From NCBI GenBank assembly GCA_963812475.1, contig CAWEVI010000004.1:1-64000 (forward strand): DNA of 64,000 bases. The letters run 5' to 3'. Numbering within the stretch: the first letter of the stretch is position 1; each line of letters begins with the position of its first letter. Below the pieces are notes generated by a model that saw nothing but the letters and a program-made list of their open reading frames with translations, searched no databases and was not told the DNA's origin. Positions 16,342 through 25,341 of this stretch are shown piece after piece. The translations under genes and the position numbers were made by a program. The stretch comes from JAMXLO01 sp963812475 (GTDB lineage Bacteria > Pseudomonadota > Alphaproteobacteria > Acetobacterales > Acetobacteraceae).

Positions 16342-18933
16342 ATGCCGCCAGTTAACGAACTGTCACCGCCCCCGCCGGAACCGCTTGCATTCCGCGGCGC
16401 AACACCCAAACATCCTGGCATGGCCACCTTCGGCTTCGATACCGGTTTCGCCCCGCGCGTCAAAGCCGTCCTCGGTCCGACGAATACCGGTAAGACCCAT
16501 CTGGCTATCGAGCGGATGCTGGCGCATGCCTCCGGCATCATCGGCTTTCCGCTCCGCCTGCTCGCCCGCGAGAACTACGATCGCATGGTGGCGCAAAAGG
16601 GCGCCCGCCATGTCGCGCTGATCACCGGCGAGGAGAAGATCGTCCCGCCCGATGCGCGCTGGTTCTCCTGCACGGTCGAGGCGATGCCGCTCGACCGCGA
16701 CGCGGAGTTCCTCGCGGTCGATGAGATCCAGCTCTGCGCCGATCCCGATCGCGGTCACGTCTTCACCGACCGGCTGCTGCACGCCCGTGGCCTGGTGGAG
16801 ACCATGTTCCTCGGCGCCGAAACGATCCGCCCGCTGCTGCAGCGCCTGGTGCCGCAGGCCAGCGTGGAAACCCGGCCACGCATGTCGCAACTGTCCCACG
16901 CCGGGCTGGTGAAGCTGGTGCGGCTGCCGCCGCGGTCCGCAGTGGTGGCGTTCAGTGCTGCCGATGTCTATGCGATCGCCGAACTGATCCGCCGCCGGCG
17001 CGGCGGTTGCGCGGTGGTGATGGGGCGGCTCTCACCGCGCACCCGCAACGCTCAGGTGGCACTCTACCAGGACAAGGAGGTCGACTTCCTGGTCGCCACC
17101 GACGCAATCGGCATGGGCCTGAACATGGACGTGGACCATGTCGCCTTCGCCTCCCTGCGGAAGTTCGACGGCCAGCGCCCGCGTCGGCTCAGCGCGGCCG
17201 AGGTGGCCCAGATCGCCGGCCGCGCCGGACGCGGCATGCGCGACGGCACATTCGGCACCACCGGCCAATGCCGCCCGCTGGACGACGACGTGGTGGCCGC
17301 GGTGGAGGCGCACAGCTTCGACGCGCTCGATCAGCTCTGCTGGCGCAACTCCGACCTCGACCTGACCCATGTGGACACTCTGCTGGCTGGCCTCATGGCA
17401 CCGCCGCCGGGCCCCGCCCTGGTGAAGGGAAACGACGCAGCCGACCAGGAGACGCTGGCCGCGCTGGCCCATGAACCCGAGATCCGCCGCCTCGCGCAGG
17501 GACGGCGGATGGTGCGGCGGCTTTGGGAAGCCTGCCAAATTCCTGACTTTCGCAAGCTGGCGGACGACACGCACACAAGGCTGTGTGCCCGGGTGTTCGG
17601 GCACATCGCCCGGGATCAGCGCCTGCCCACCGACTGGCTGGCCGGGCAGATCGGCGCGCTGGCACGCGCTGAAGGCGACATCGATACCCTGATGCAGCGG
17701 CTTTCCGGCGTGCGCGTGTGGTCCTACATCGCCGCGCGGACCGACTGGGTGCAGGACAGCGCGCACTGGCAGGGCCGGGCGCGGGAAGTCGAGGATCTAT
17801 TGTCGGATGCGCTGCACGAACGGCTGACCAGCCGGTTCGTGGACCGGCGCGCCGCCCTGCTGATGCGCCGCCTGGAAGCGGGCGAAACCGAGGAATTGCT
17901 CTCGGCGGTGACCCGGCGCGGCGATGTGGTGGTCGAGGGCCACTCGGTGGGTCGCGTCGGCGGCTTCAGCTTCTTCCCCGACCCGGAGGCGGTAGGCGAT
18001 GAGAAGAAGCTGGTACTGCGCGCCGCCCGGCGGGCGCTGCGGGAGGAAATGCCGCGTCGCGTGGCGCTGGTGGAAACTGCTCCGGACGCCGTCTTCGTAT
18101 TGGCCGACGATCAGTCGGTGACATGGGACAGCGTCCCGATCGCTCGACTGAAGCGCGGCGCGAGCGCGCTGCGGCCCCGCATTCAGGTGCTCGACAGCGA
18201 GTTCCTGGATGGCGCCCAGCGGGAACGGCTGCGCGTCAGGCTGCAGCGGTTCTTGGACGACAAGGTGAACGCGGACCTGGCGCCATTGCGTGCCGCCGCC
18301 GACCGCGGATCGCAACAGCCTGGTTTTCGCGGGCTGATGCACCGGCTGACCGAGGCGCTCGGCCTGATCGCCGGTGAGGAAGGCGACAGCCTGTCCCCGC
18401 AATCGCGCGCCGCTCTGAAGGCGATCGGCGTGAAGGCCGGCCGCTTCGGCCTGTTCCTCCCGGCACTGCTCAAGCCGCCCGCAACTGCGATGCGTGCGCA
18501 GCTCTGGGGCCTGCAGCACGGCCAGACCGTGCCGGGCCTGCCGTCGCCGGATGTGGTATCGTTGCCTGCTCAGCCCGACTGGCCGGCCGGTTTCGCCGAT
18601 GCCATGGGCTGGCTCGAAGCCGGACCGGTGCTGCTGCGGCTCGACATCGCGGAGAGGGTGGCCGCCGAACTGGCCTGGGCTGCAAGGCGTGGCGCCACGG
18701 CGTTGCCGCCCGCCCTTTCGTCGCGCTTTGCGTTGAAAGCGGAGATGCTGCCCGTGGTGCTTCGACGCCTCGGCTTTCGCATTGTGCCCGCCGGCGGCCT
18801 GGCGACGGGAGAATACGGGCCGCCGGCGCCGGCGATGGTGCTGCCGCTCCGCCGGCGACGGGCAGTCATGGTCGCGGCGCCTCAAGGCCGTGCCCACGGT
18901 CCCTTCGCCGCCTTGGCGGCACTCAAGCGGTAG
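16342..18933 (+). CDS. SUV3-like ATP-dependent RNA/DNA helicase
   Basis: 863 residues. Walker A is GPTNTGKT at 45-52 and the DEAD-type box reads DEIQ at 127-130, as in the mitochondrial SUV3 subgroup. GPTNTGKT followed by a leader helix, LARENYDRM and ALITGEEK are typical of that subgroup. The second RecA-like domain carries FLVATDAIGMGLNMDVDHVAF and AQIAGRAGRGMRDGTFG (motif VI). The C-terminal half (about 430-863) is helical, with an uncharacterised alphaproteobacterial extension. It probably unwinds structured RNA in the cytoplasm. The next gene, an S4 RNA-binding protein, overlaps its end, a gene pair kept across alphaproteobacteria. Confidence 0.85.
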   Translation: MPPVNELSPPPPEPLAFRGATPKHPGMATFGFDTGFAPRVKAVLGPTNTGKTHLAIERMLAHASGIIGFPLRLLARENYDRMVAQKGARHVALITGEEKIVPPDARWFSCTVEAMPLDRDAEFLAVDEIQLCADPDRGHVFTDRLLHARGLVETMFLGAETIRPLLQRLVPQASVETRPRMSQLSHAGLVKLVRLPPRSAVVAFSAADVYAIAELIRRRRGGCAVVMGRLSPRTRNAQVALYQDKEVDFLVATDAIGMGLNMDVDHVAFASLRKFDGQRPRRLSAAEVAQIAGRAGRGMRDGTFGTTGQCRPLDDDVVAAVEAHSFDALDQLCWRNSDLDLTHVDTLLAGLMAPPPGPALVKGNDAADQETLAALAHEPEIRRLAQGRRMVRRLWEACQIPDFRKLADDTHTRLCARVFGHIARDQRLPTDWLAGQIGALARAEGDIDTLMQRLSGVRVWSYIAARTDWVQDSAHWQGRAREVEDLLSDALHERLTSRFVDRRAALLMRRLEAGETEELLSAVTRRGDVVVEGHSVGRVGGFSFFPDPEAVGDEKKLVLRAARRALREEMPRRVALVETAPDAVFVLADDQSVTWDSVPIARLKRGASALRPRIQVLDSEFLDGAQRERLRVRLQRFLDDKVNADLAPLRAAADRGSQQPGFRGLMHRLTEALGLIAGEEGDSLSPQSRAALKAIGVKAGRFGLFLPALLKPPATAMRAQLWGLQHGQTVPGLPSPDVVSLPAQPDWPAGFADAMGWLEAGPVLLRLDIAERVAAELAWAARRGATALPPALSSRFALKAEMLPVVLRRLGFRIVPAGGLATGEYGPPAPAMVLPLRRRRAVMVAAPQGRAHGPFAALAALKR

Positions 18934-19249
18934 GGGGATCGCGATAGCCGATCAGGAGGACCGCGACTGGCAGCGGCTCGACAAGTGGCTGTGGTGCGCG
19001 CGCTTCATGCGGGCGCGCAGCGATTGCGCCGAGTTGGCCGCCAAAGGCTCGATACGCATCAACCGCCAGCCGACCGACAAGCCGCATGCCAGATTGCGCG
19101 TCGGCGACGTGCTAACCGTGCCGCTCCACACCACGGTCCGCGTCGTGCGCGTGCTCTCGCTGGCCGCGCGGCGCGGTCCGGCGCCTGAGGCGCGGCTGCT
19201 TTACGACGAGATCAGTGACACCGGCAGCGGACCTTGCGCCACGACGTAA
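18890..19249 (+). CDS. S4-domain RNA-binding protein (HslR-like)
   Basis: About 119 residues if the in-frame GTG at 18890 is the start. No ATG exists in this frame near the conserved part, which begins at about 18960, so the true start is uncertain. The S4 fold is clear: QRLDKWLWCARFMRARSDCAELAAKGSIRINRQ, then KPHARLRVGDVLTVPL and TVRVVRVLSLAARRGPAPEARLLY. Proteins of this size resemble HslR, which binds stalled 50S subunits after heat shock. It overlaps the helicase end by 44 bases and precedes fdxA, suggesting co-expression with RNA-handling functions. Confidence 0.75.
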   Translation: MPTVPSPPWRHSSGRGIAIADQEDRDWQRLDKWLWCARFMRARSDCAELAAKGSIRINRQPTDKPHARLRVGDVLTVPLHTTVRVVRVLSLAARRGPAPEARLLYDEISDTGSGPCATT

Positions 19250-19294
19250 TCATCGGCATATCGCCGCCTCCGGAACCCACACCAGGGACTGCCC

Positions 19295-19627
19295 ATGACC
19301 TACGTGGTCACCGAATCCTGCATCCGCTGCAAGTATATGGACTGTATCGAAGTCTGCCCGGTCGACTGCTTCTATGTCGGCGAGAACATGCTTGTCATCC
19401 ATCCGGACGAATGCATCGACTGTGGCGTCTGCGAACCGGAGTGCCCGGTGGAGGCCATCGTGCCGGACAGCGACGACAAGGCGGGCGACTGGCTGGAACA
19501 GAACCGGACCTATGCCGCGCTGTGGCCAAACATCACCCGGAAAGGCGAGCCGCCCGCGGACGCCGATGAGTGGAAGGACAAACAGGAGAAGGCCGCGCTG
19601 TTTTCGCCCGAACCGGGCAAGCCCTGA
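19295..19627 (+). CDS. fdxA: Seven-iron ferredoxin (3Fe-4S/4Fe-4S)
   Basis: 110 residues. The first cluster motif is ESCIRCKYMDCIEVCPVDCF, and the second is ECIDCGVCEPECPVEAI with the full CxxCxxCxxxCP. The C-terminal extension (DWLEQNRTYAALWPNI) is typical of FdxA-type seven-iron ferredoxins. It is a soluble electron carrier whose partner is not identifiable here. AGGGA stands 8 bases upstream of the ATG. Its place between the S4 protein and carD is conserved in alphaproteobacteria. Confidence 0.95.
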   Translation: MTYVVTESCIRCKYMDCIEVCPVDCFYVGENMLVIHPDECIDCGVCEPECPVEAIVPDSDDKAGDWLEQNRTYAALWPNITRKGEPPADADEWKDKQEKAALFSPEPGKP

Positions 19628-19722
19628 CTGTCTGCCCGCAGCGCGGTGGGCCTTGAGCCGCTGACGTTCAACGAAGAGTGGCGCGCGGCGGGCTCCTTGC
19701 GGGTCTGTAATGCTACGCCCCG

Positions 19723-19751
19723 ATGACGTAACACCTCTGTGATGCTATATT
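19723..19751 (+). promoter_or_regulatory. Candidate housekeeping promoter for carD
   Basis: ATGACG (19723-19728, 4 of 6 to TTGACA) and TATATT (19746-19751, 5 of 6 to TATAAT) are 17 bases apart. They sit about 155 bases before the carD start in an otherwise GC-rich gap, leaving a long leader. The assignment is by eye. Confidence 0.4.
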
Positions 19752-19907
19752 GCCCAAGACAGGCGACGGCGGCCGCGCAAGCCAACGGCGGTCGCGGCTA
19801 TTCCCAAGAGCCGATCCTTCGGAGCGGAGCGCAGGCCGGCCGATTGGCCGTGTCGATCGCCGGGCGGATCGCAGCACGTGAGGGACGAAGGGAAAGAGGT
19901 GTCAGGA

Positions 19908-20831
19908 ATGAAGGCAACCGCCGGAACCGCGCGAACGGATCGCGAAGCTGGTGCCTCGCGCCACGTGGCCCCTCACCGCGCGGCGGCTAAGGCTCCGGCC
20001 AGATCGGCGCAGACGACAGTGGCAAAGAAGACCGCGGCGCCTGCCAGTCAGGCCAAGCCTGCACACGGCAAGAGCACTGCCGTTCAGTCCGCCACAAAGC
20101 CTTCGCAGCCTGCCAAGCCGGTGGCGGTGAAGCCCGCGCCAACCACGCCGCCCGTCGTCCATGTGGCTGAACCTCCTGCCGCCGCGAGCCCATCTGCCAG
20201 GACATCGGATGGCCCGATGCAGTCGAAGGCGCCCTCGCCCCCCGCTGCCCGCCCGGATCCGGTGCCGCCATTGGCCGCGCCGCCACCACCCGAGCGGCGG
20301 CCGAACATGCCCGATCGTCCTCCCATTCGACCGCTGGCCAAGGCGGAGATCTTCATCGAGGGCGACCACGTCGTTTACCCGACCCACGGCGTGGGCAAGG
20401 TCGAGCGGATCGCCACCGAGGAGATCGCCGGCCACAAGCTTGAGCTGATCCACATCACCTTCGAAGAGAACCGGATGACGCTGCGCGTGCCGGTGGCGAA
20501 GGCGCGCACCGCGGGGCTGCGCAAGCTGGCCACGCGAAAGCTGTTTGATGAGGCGATGGCGGTGCTGAAGGGCCGCGCGCGGATCAAGCGTACCATGTGG
20601 TCGCGCCGGGCACAGGAGTACGAGGCGAAGATCAACTCCGGCGACCCGCTGGCGATCGCCGAGGTGGTGCGTGATCTGCATCGCAATGCCGGCCAACCGG
20701 ACCAGAGCTTCTCCGAGCGGCAGATCTATGAAGCGGCGATGGACCGGCTTGCGGCCGAGCTGGCGGCGCTCGACAAGACCGACAAGCTGACCGCGGCGTC
20801 GAAGTTGGTGAATTTCCTGAAGTCGTTGTGA
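19908..20831 (+). CDS. carD: CarD-family transcription regulator with long Ala/Pro-rich N-terminus
   Basis: 307 residues from the ATG at 19908; a GTG at 19878 would add ten. Residues 1 to about 140 are low-complexity Ala/Pro/Lys, resembling a histone-like or disordered tail. Residues about 145-305 are the CarD module: FIEGDHVVYPTHGVGKVERI forms the RNA-polymerase-interacting Tudor-like domain, RMTLRVPVAKARTAGLRKL follows, and the helical C-terminus (WSRRAQEYEAKINSGDPLAIAEVVRDLHR to KLVNFLKSL) binds DNA near the -10 element. CarD stabilises open promoter complexes, particularly at rRNA and stress genes. Most alphaproteobacterial homologues I know are much shorter, so the tail is the odd feature. 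Confidence 0.88.
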   Translation: MKATAGTARTDREAGASRHVAPHRAAAKAPARSAQTTVAKKTAAPASQAKPAHGKSTAVQSATKPSQPAKPVAVKPAPTTPPVVHVAEPPAAASPSARTSDGPMQSKAPSPPAARPDPVPPLAAPPPPERRPNMPDRPPIRPLAKAEIFIEGDHVVYPTHGVGKVERIATEEIAGHKLELIHITFEENRMTLRVPVAKARTAGLRKLATRKLFDEAMAVLKGRARIKRTMWSRRAQEYEAKINSGDPLAIAEVVRDLHRNAGQPDQSFSERQIYEAAMDRLAAELAALDKTDKLTAASKLVNFLKSL

Positions 20832-20880
20832 GCGCACCTGAGTTACCGCTTTCGCCGGAACCCAGGACACATCCCACCCC

Positions 20881-22212
20881 TTACGCCGGAATCGCGGCCA
20901 TCGCCTTGGCGCCGCCCTTCGGGCGATTGGTCAGCGTCACATCCCCGCCATGGGCACGGAAGATGTTGCGCGCGATCGGCAGGCCCAGGCCCACGCCACC
21001 TGTCTCGCGACTGCGGGACGGCTCGCAGCGGTGGAACGGCTCGAATACCCGCTCCAGTTCGCTCGGCGGGATGCCCGGCCCGTCGTCTTCCACCTCGATC
21101 GTCAGCATCCCATCGACCGGGGAGAGCAGGCGCACCCTCGCGCCACCACCGTAGGACACCGCGTTGGACACCAGATTGGCCAACGCCCGCTTCATCGCCA
21201 GCGGCCGGGCGCGTACAGTCAAATGCGGCGGGCCTTCATAGGCCAGCTTCTCCACCACATCGGGTCGCGCGTCCCCCGCCTCGTCGAGCACGGTGCGCAG
21301 CAGCGCCGGGAGATCCAGCAACGTCACCAACTCGGTCGTCTGCGCGTCCCGTCCGAACGCCAGGGTAGCGGAGATCATCGCCTCCAGCTCCTCCAGGTCA
21401 GCCAGCATCTTCGCTCGCTGCTCTTCGTCCTCGACGAACTCGGCGCGCAGCTTCAGCCGCGTGATCGGCGTGCGGAGGTCGTGGCCGATCGCGGTCAGCA
21501 TCTCCGTGCGGCCCTCGACGAAGCGCCGGATGCGGGCGGCCATGGTGTTGAACGCCGCGGCGGCGGTGGCGACCTCCAGCGGGCCATCCTCCGGCAGCGG
21601 CGGCGCATTCACGTCGCGTCCCAGCGCCTCGGCAGCGACGGCGAGCGTGCGCACCGGCGCGGTCAATCGCCGCACCGCCCACAGCGTGAGCCCGGCCGCG
21701 GCGGCGGTCATCACCAGGAAGGCCGCGAGAAACGTGGGCGAATGCCAGGGCCGCGCCGGCTCGACCGCCACCGAAACATTCAGCCATGGCCCGTCCGGCA
21801 GCTGGAGGGCGACAATCACCCGGTGCCGCTCCGGATCCCCCAGGATGCGCATCGCACGCCACCGCGGTACGCCGAGCAGCGACACGAGGTTCAGGTTCAC
21901 CCGGAGCAGGCGTTGCCGGACCGGTAGCACATCCGGCAGCTCCAGCGCCGGCGGGTTTGGCGATAACTCGGCCACGAGGCCCGGTGTCACGTCGGTCAGC
22001 ACCGTCTGACGTTGCGACGGCGGGCTCATCATCACGGCCCGGTAGATGCCGACCACGCGCACGGCTACGTCGCGCGCCTGGGCGATGTGCTGGACGTCGA
22101 GACGGTCCAGCGCATGGATCGTCAGGCCCGCCACCTGCACCACGGCCAGGCCCACCAGCAGGACGACCGCCGTCCGCGTGGCCAGACTGCGCGGCCACAG
22201 ACGCAGCTTCAT
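20881..22212 (-). CDS. EnvZ-like sensor histidine kinase
   Basis: 443 residues. Membrane segments at about 11-31 and 160-180 enclose a periplasmic sensor region of roughly 130 residues. A HAMP linker follows (RRLTAPVRTLAVAAEALG). The phosphorylated His244 lies in AIGHDLRTPITRLKLRAEF. The ATPase domain has the N box LVSNAVSYGGG, G1 DDGPGIPP, the F box FEPFHRCEPSRS and G2 GVGLGLPIARN. It phosphorylates the OmpR-type regulator encoded just upstream, whose stop overlaps this start as ATGA, so the two are translationally coupled. The signal sensed is unknown. Confidence 0.92.
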   Translation of the reverse strand: MKLRLWPRSLATRTAVVLLVGLAVVQVAGLTIHALDRLDVQHIAQARDVAVRVVGIYRAVMMSPPSQRQTVLTDVTPGLVAELSPNPPALELPDVLPVRQRLLRVNLNLVSLLGVPRWRAMRILGDPERHRVIVALQLPDGPWLNVSVAVEPARPWHSPTFLAAFLVMTAAAAGLTLWAVRRLTAPVRTLAVAAEALGRDVNAPPLPEDGPLEVATAAAAFNTMAARIRRFVEGRTEMLTAIGHDLRTPITRLKLRAEFVEDEEQRAKMLADLEELEAMISATLAFGRDAQTTELVTLLDLPALLRTVLDEAGDARPDVVEKLAYEGPPHLTVRARPLAMKRALANLVSNAVSYGGGARVRLLSPVDGMLTIEVEDDGPGIPPSELERVFEPFHRCEPSRSRETGGVGLGLPIARNIFRAHGGDVTLTNRPKGGAKAMAAIPA

Positions 22213-22949
22213 GCCCGCTCGACCGTCGCTGCCAGGACGTAGCCGCCGCCGCGCACCGTCTTGATAAGCTGGGCGTTGCGGCCGTCATCCTCGAGCTTAC
22301 GCCGCAGCCGGCTGACCGCCACGTCGATCGCACGGTCGAACGGCCCCGCCTGCCGGCCGCGCAGCAGGTCCAGCAGCATGTCGCGCGTCAGCACGCGGTT
22401 CGCGCGCTCCAGCAGGGCGAGCAGAAGATCGTACTCGCCACCGGTCAGCGCGACTTCGGCACCTTCGGGGTTGAGCAGGCGGCGGCGCGTCGGCTCCAGG
22501 GTCCAGCCGGCGAAGCGGAGATTGCGACCCGCCGCATCGGCGCGATGCTCCGGGAAATCGCCGGCGCGGCGCAACACGGCGCGGATCCGCGCGAGCAGCT
22601 CTCGGGGGCTGAACGGCTTGGGCACATAATCGTCCGCGCCGAGTTCGAGGCCGATGATGCGATCGGTCTCCTCGCCCATTGCGGTCAGCATGACGATGGG
22701 CACATCGGACTGGGTGCGCAGCCAGCGCGCAAAGTCGAGCCCGCCCTCGCCGGGCAGCATCAGGTCCAGCACCACAAGGTGATAGTGGCCGTTGGCGAAG
22801 GCACGGCGCGCCTCCCTGGTGTCGCGCACCGCGGTGACCCGCATGCGGTGCTTTTCCTCCAGGAAACGCGCCAGCAGATCGCGGATTTCCCGATCGTCGT
22901 CCACAACCAGGATGTGGGGCATTTGTTCCATGACCCGAAGCATAGGCAT
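22209..22949 (-). CDS. OmpR/PhoB-type response regulator
   Basis: 246 residues from the ATG at 22949, which has GGAGG nine bases upstream; the open frame is longer but the extra residues are not protein-like. The receiver domain shows VVDDDREIRD, the phospho-acceptor Asp62 in VVLDLMLPG, and the PKPF lysine. The C-terminal winged helix has LTGGEYDLLLALLERANRVLTRDMLLDLLRG, FDRAIDVAVSRLRRKLEDD and IKTVRGGGYVL. It forms a pair with the sensor kinase immediately downstream. The divergent exported protein at 23081 is a likely target because the two share a 131-base control region. Confidence 0.93.
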   Translation of the reverse strand: MPMLRVMEQMPHILVVDDDREIRDLLARFLEEKHRMRVTAVRDTREARRAFANGHYHLVVLDLMLPGEGGLDFARWLRTQSDVPIVMLTAMGEETDRIIGLELGADDYVPKPFSPRELLARIRAVLRRAGDFPEHRADAAGRNLRFAGWTLEPTRRRLLNPEGAEVALTGGEYDLLLALLERANRVLTRDMLLDLLRGRQAGPFDRAIDVAVSRLRRKLEDDGRNAQLIKTVRGGGYVLAATVERA

Positions 22950-23080
22950 TCGCCGTGGCCTCCGGCAGTGTCGCTTGCATTCCGTCGCACTTCGTCGCGC
23001 GCCTGACACATAGGCGCAATCATCGCCCCACACCTTGGCTGGCATCGCCGAACGGGGCGATCACGAATTGGGAGATGAGA
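22950..23080. promoter_or_regulatory. Shared control region between response regulator and exported protein
   Basis: 131 bases between divergent starts. It contains three GTCGC motifs within about 30 bases (near 22973-23000, two of them 9 bases apart), a layout that could serve an OmpR-family dimer, which binds direct repeats. The pattern is weak and the binding is inferred. Confidence 0.3.
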
Positions 23081-23509
23081 ATGCGAAAATCCATACTCGG
23101 TGCGTTGGTCGTTCTGGCCATTGGGGGGACAGGCGCTGGCGTGCTGATCGCCAACGCCCAGCCCGCACCCTCGCCTGCTGCCCAGGACGTGGCGCCCCCA
23201 CCCAACCGCCCGCACTGGCTGGGATGGATGAGGGGACAGCATTTGCGTGCGATGCGGGATGGCCGGCGTGTCGGGCCAGGGCCTTTCGCGCTGGTCTATC
23301 GGCAGTCGGATCGCCAGCTCGCCCCGGCCGATGTGCAGAAGATCGCCGAGGGCTTCCTGCTGTGGAACGGCAATCACAGTTGGAAGGTGGTGGATGTGGC
23401 GCCATCGCCGGACGGATCGATCGGGTTCGCGCTTGCCACATCGGACGGCTCGGTGATCGCACGGTTTGCGATGGATCCGCACAGCGGGCGGGTGACCCGC
23501 AGCGGTTGA
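23081..23509 (+). CDS. Exported hypothetical protein divergent from two-component system
   Basis: 142 residues. The start at 23081 is preceded by GGGAG six bases away; an in-frame ATG six bases earlier is also possible. Residues 1 to about 27 (MRKSILGALVVLAIGGTGAG then VLIANAQ) form a signal peptide with an A-x-A-like cleavage region. The mature protein begins Pro-rich, then has FALVYRQSDRQLAPADVQKIAEGFLLWNGNHSWKVVDVAP and DGSIGFALATSDGSVIARFAMDPHSGRVTR, which suggests a small mixed alpha/beta periplasmic domain. I do not recognise the family. Its position suggests that it is controlled by, or feeds back on, the adjacent kinase, as small periplasmic proteins do in other envelope-stress systems; this is inference. 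Confidence 0.7.
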   Translation: MRKSILGALVVLAIGGTGAGVLIANAQPAPSPAAQDVAPPPNRPHWLGWMRGQHLRAMRDGRRVGPGPFALVYRQSDRQLAPADVQKIAEGFLLWNGNHSWKVVDVAPSPDGSIGFALATSDGSVIARFAMDPHSGRVTRSG

Positions 23510-24181
23510 TTGGGTAAGACGGCGGGCGTGACGTTCCCATACCCGCCGCCCGCTGCTCGCGCCGCCCTTGACCGGTTGATCGCCGGCGATTCCGACCTGG
23601 CCGGCATCGAGCGCCGGGCCGGCCCCCTGCCCTGGCGCACCCGCGCGCCAGGATTTCCCGGCCTGCTGCAGGCGATCGTCGCGCAACAGATCAGCAACCA
23701 GGCGGCCGCCGCGATCTGGGGAAGGCTGCGTGCCGTCGGAGGTGCGTTGGAGCCTGTGGGCCTGCTGGCCTTGTCCGACGAGGTGCTTCGTGCCGCCGGA
23801 TTGTCGCGTCCGAAGGTCGTCCACGCCCGCGTGCTCGCTGGGGCATTCCTCGACGGAACCCTTGATCCCGCCACGATCGCCGCCATGGATGACGAGGCGG
23901 CGGTGGCCGCAATTGCGTCGATCCGCGGCCTGGGCCGGTGGACGGCAGAGGTCTATCTGCTGTTCGCGCTTGGCCGCCATGATGTGTTCCCGGCCGGCGA
24001 TGTCGCCCTGGCCGCATCCGCGGCAAATCTCAAAGGATTGGAGGCGCGTCCGGGCCCAGTCGAATTGCGCGCGCTGGCCGATGCCTGGCGGCCCGCGCGG
24101 TCGCTGGCGGCACGACTGCTCTGGCATCATTGGCGCCATGTCACCGGCCGACCGGCACTGGACGATTTTCCGGTCACCTGA
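23510..24181 (+). CDS. AlkA-like DNA-3-methyladenine glycosylase (HhH-GPD family)
   Basis: 223 residues from a TTG directly after the previous stop; a GTG at 23528 is an equally possible start. The helix-hairpin-helix is SIRGLGRWTAEVYLLFALG, followed by the catalytic aspartate in DVFPAGDVALA. The N-terminal part has GFPGLLQAIVAQQISNQAAAAIW, the conserved 'IvgQQiS' helix. It excises alkylated purines from DNA to start base-excision repair. It lacks the Ada-type N-terminal domain, so it is the short form. Confidence 0.85.
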   Translation: MGKTAGVTFPYPPPAARAALDRLIAGDSDLAGIERRAGPLPWRTRAPGFPGLLQAIVAQQISNQAAAAIWGRLRAVGGALEPVGLLALSDEVLRAAGLSRPKVVHARVLAGAFLDGTLDPATIAAMDDEAAVAAIASIRGLGRWTAEVYLLFALGRHDVFPAGDVALAASAANLKGLEARPGPVELRALADAWRPARSLAARLLWHHWRHVTGRPALDDFPVT

Positions 24182-24234
24182 CGGGCGTCTGCAAACCGTT
24201 CGTTCATGCCGACGGCGCACCATGCGGTGCAGCC

Positions 24235-25323
24235 ATGGCGTTCCAACTCACCCCGTCGTCCGCGCCGCCCTCTGTCCGCGATTACCTGCCGGCGACCTTT
24301 CGCGAGCGCGGGGTCGCAGTCCCTTTCACCACGCCGCTGCTGGCGGGTGCGAGGGTACGCGTGGCCGAACAGGGTGGCACCGAGCTGGTCATGCTGAACC
24401 CCAGCGGTGGCCGTGGCGTGTACATCCTTGCGTCCAACGCATTGGGAGCACTGTGCAGGCCGAGTGTGCACGACACGAGGCTCAACCAGAAAATCTCGAT
24501 CCTGCCGAGCATCACGCCCGCCTCGGTGCGTGATGCGGCGCGCCAGGTGGCCGCGAGCGGGCTGGCCGGCCGTGAAGCCATGGCCACTGCGCTTGCCCTC
24601 GCCGAGTCTGACGAGCGAGACCGGCAGCAAATTGAAACCGCGCTGCTCGCCCGCCTGGCCAACCAACTAGGGCCGCCGATCCAAGACCCGGTAGCGGTCG
24701 GGCAGATAGCCGACCGATTGGCTCCGCTCCTTGCGATTGCGCCGCAATCGGTGATCGCAGCCCTGAAGGCCCTGGTCGAGGGTCTCCTTTCAATCGGTCT
24801 CCCCGGGCAATTGCCCGCCGGGCGCGCGGCGCGAATGATCGAACGTCTCGCATCGCTGGGCCTCGACCTCAACCTATGGCTTTGCGACACGGTCGCCGAC
24901 ACCAATGCCGATCTGGCCGATATGATCCTGGCGGCGGCCGAACTCACGCGGTCTGCGGCGGGCGCGGCCTTGGCGGCGCTGCGCTGCCTGGTCGCAGATC
25001 CCATGGGCCTGCTGCGCGCCTTCGCCAAGACGCCCGAGCCGATCACCCAGCGCATGGCTCGACCAGAGTGGCTGCTCGACGGCTGGGAGCCGGTGTACCT
25101 GCTCTGGCAATGCGCCGAAGGTCCGGCGGGCCGGCATGGAACGCTGGTCCAGATGGCGCGGCTGGTGCCGAGCCTTCCCAGGGAAGCATTGGATTGGATC
25201 GCGTCGCAGGCGGAAAGTCCCTCTCTCCGCCGTCCGATAGAACTCGATCCGAACTCGGGAAACGATGCGCTGGGCCGGGGTCTGGCCGCTCGCAACGAAC
25301 GACTGCGCGCACTGGCAACCTGA
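24235..25323 (+). CDS. Uncharacterised protein, first of an unrecognised gene pair
   Basis: 362 residues from the ATG at 24235. I do not recognise the family. The N-terminus (SVRDYLPATFRERGVAVPFTTPLLAGARVR, then LVMLNPSGGRGVYIL) looks like a compact conserved domain of strands with a glycine turn. The rest is mostly alanine/leucine-rich helices with no membrane segment, signal peptide or nucleotide-binding motif. Its stop is 18 bases before the next start, and the following gene is similarly helical and unknown, so the two probably act together. Base composition matches the neighbours. Confidence 0.6.
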   Translation: MAFQLTPSSAPPSVRDYLPATFRERGVAVPFTTPLLAGARVRVAEQGGTELVMLNPSGGRGVYILASNALGALCRPSVHDTRLNQKISILPSITPASVRDAARQVAASGLAGREAMATALALAESDERDRQQIETALLARLANQLGPPIQDPVAVGQIADRLAPLLAIAPQSVIAALKALVEGLLSIGLPGQLPAGRAARMIERLASLGLDLNLWLCDTVADTNADLADMILAAAELTRSAAGAALAALRCLVADPMGLLRAFAKTPEPITQRMARPEWLLDGWEPVYLLWQCAEGPAGRHGTLVQMARLVPSLPREALDWIASQAESPSLRRPIELDPNSGNDALGRGLAARNERLRALAT

Positions 25324-25341
25324 GAGCGGAACAAGCCACTC

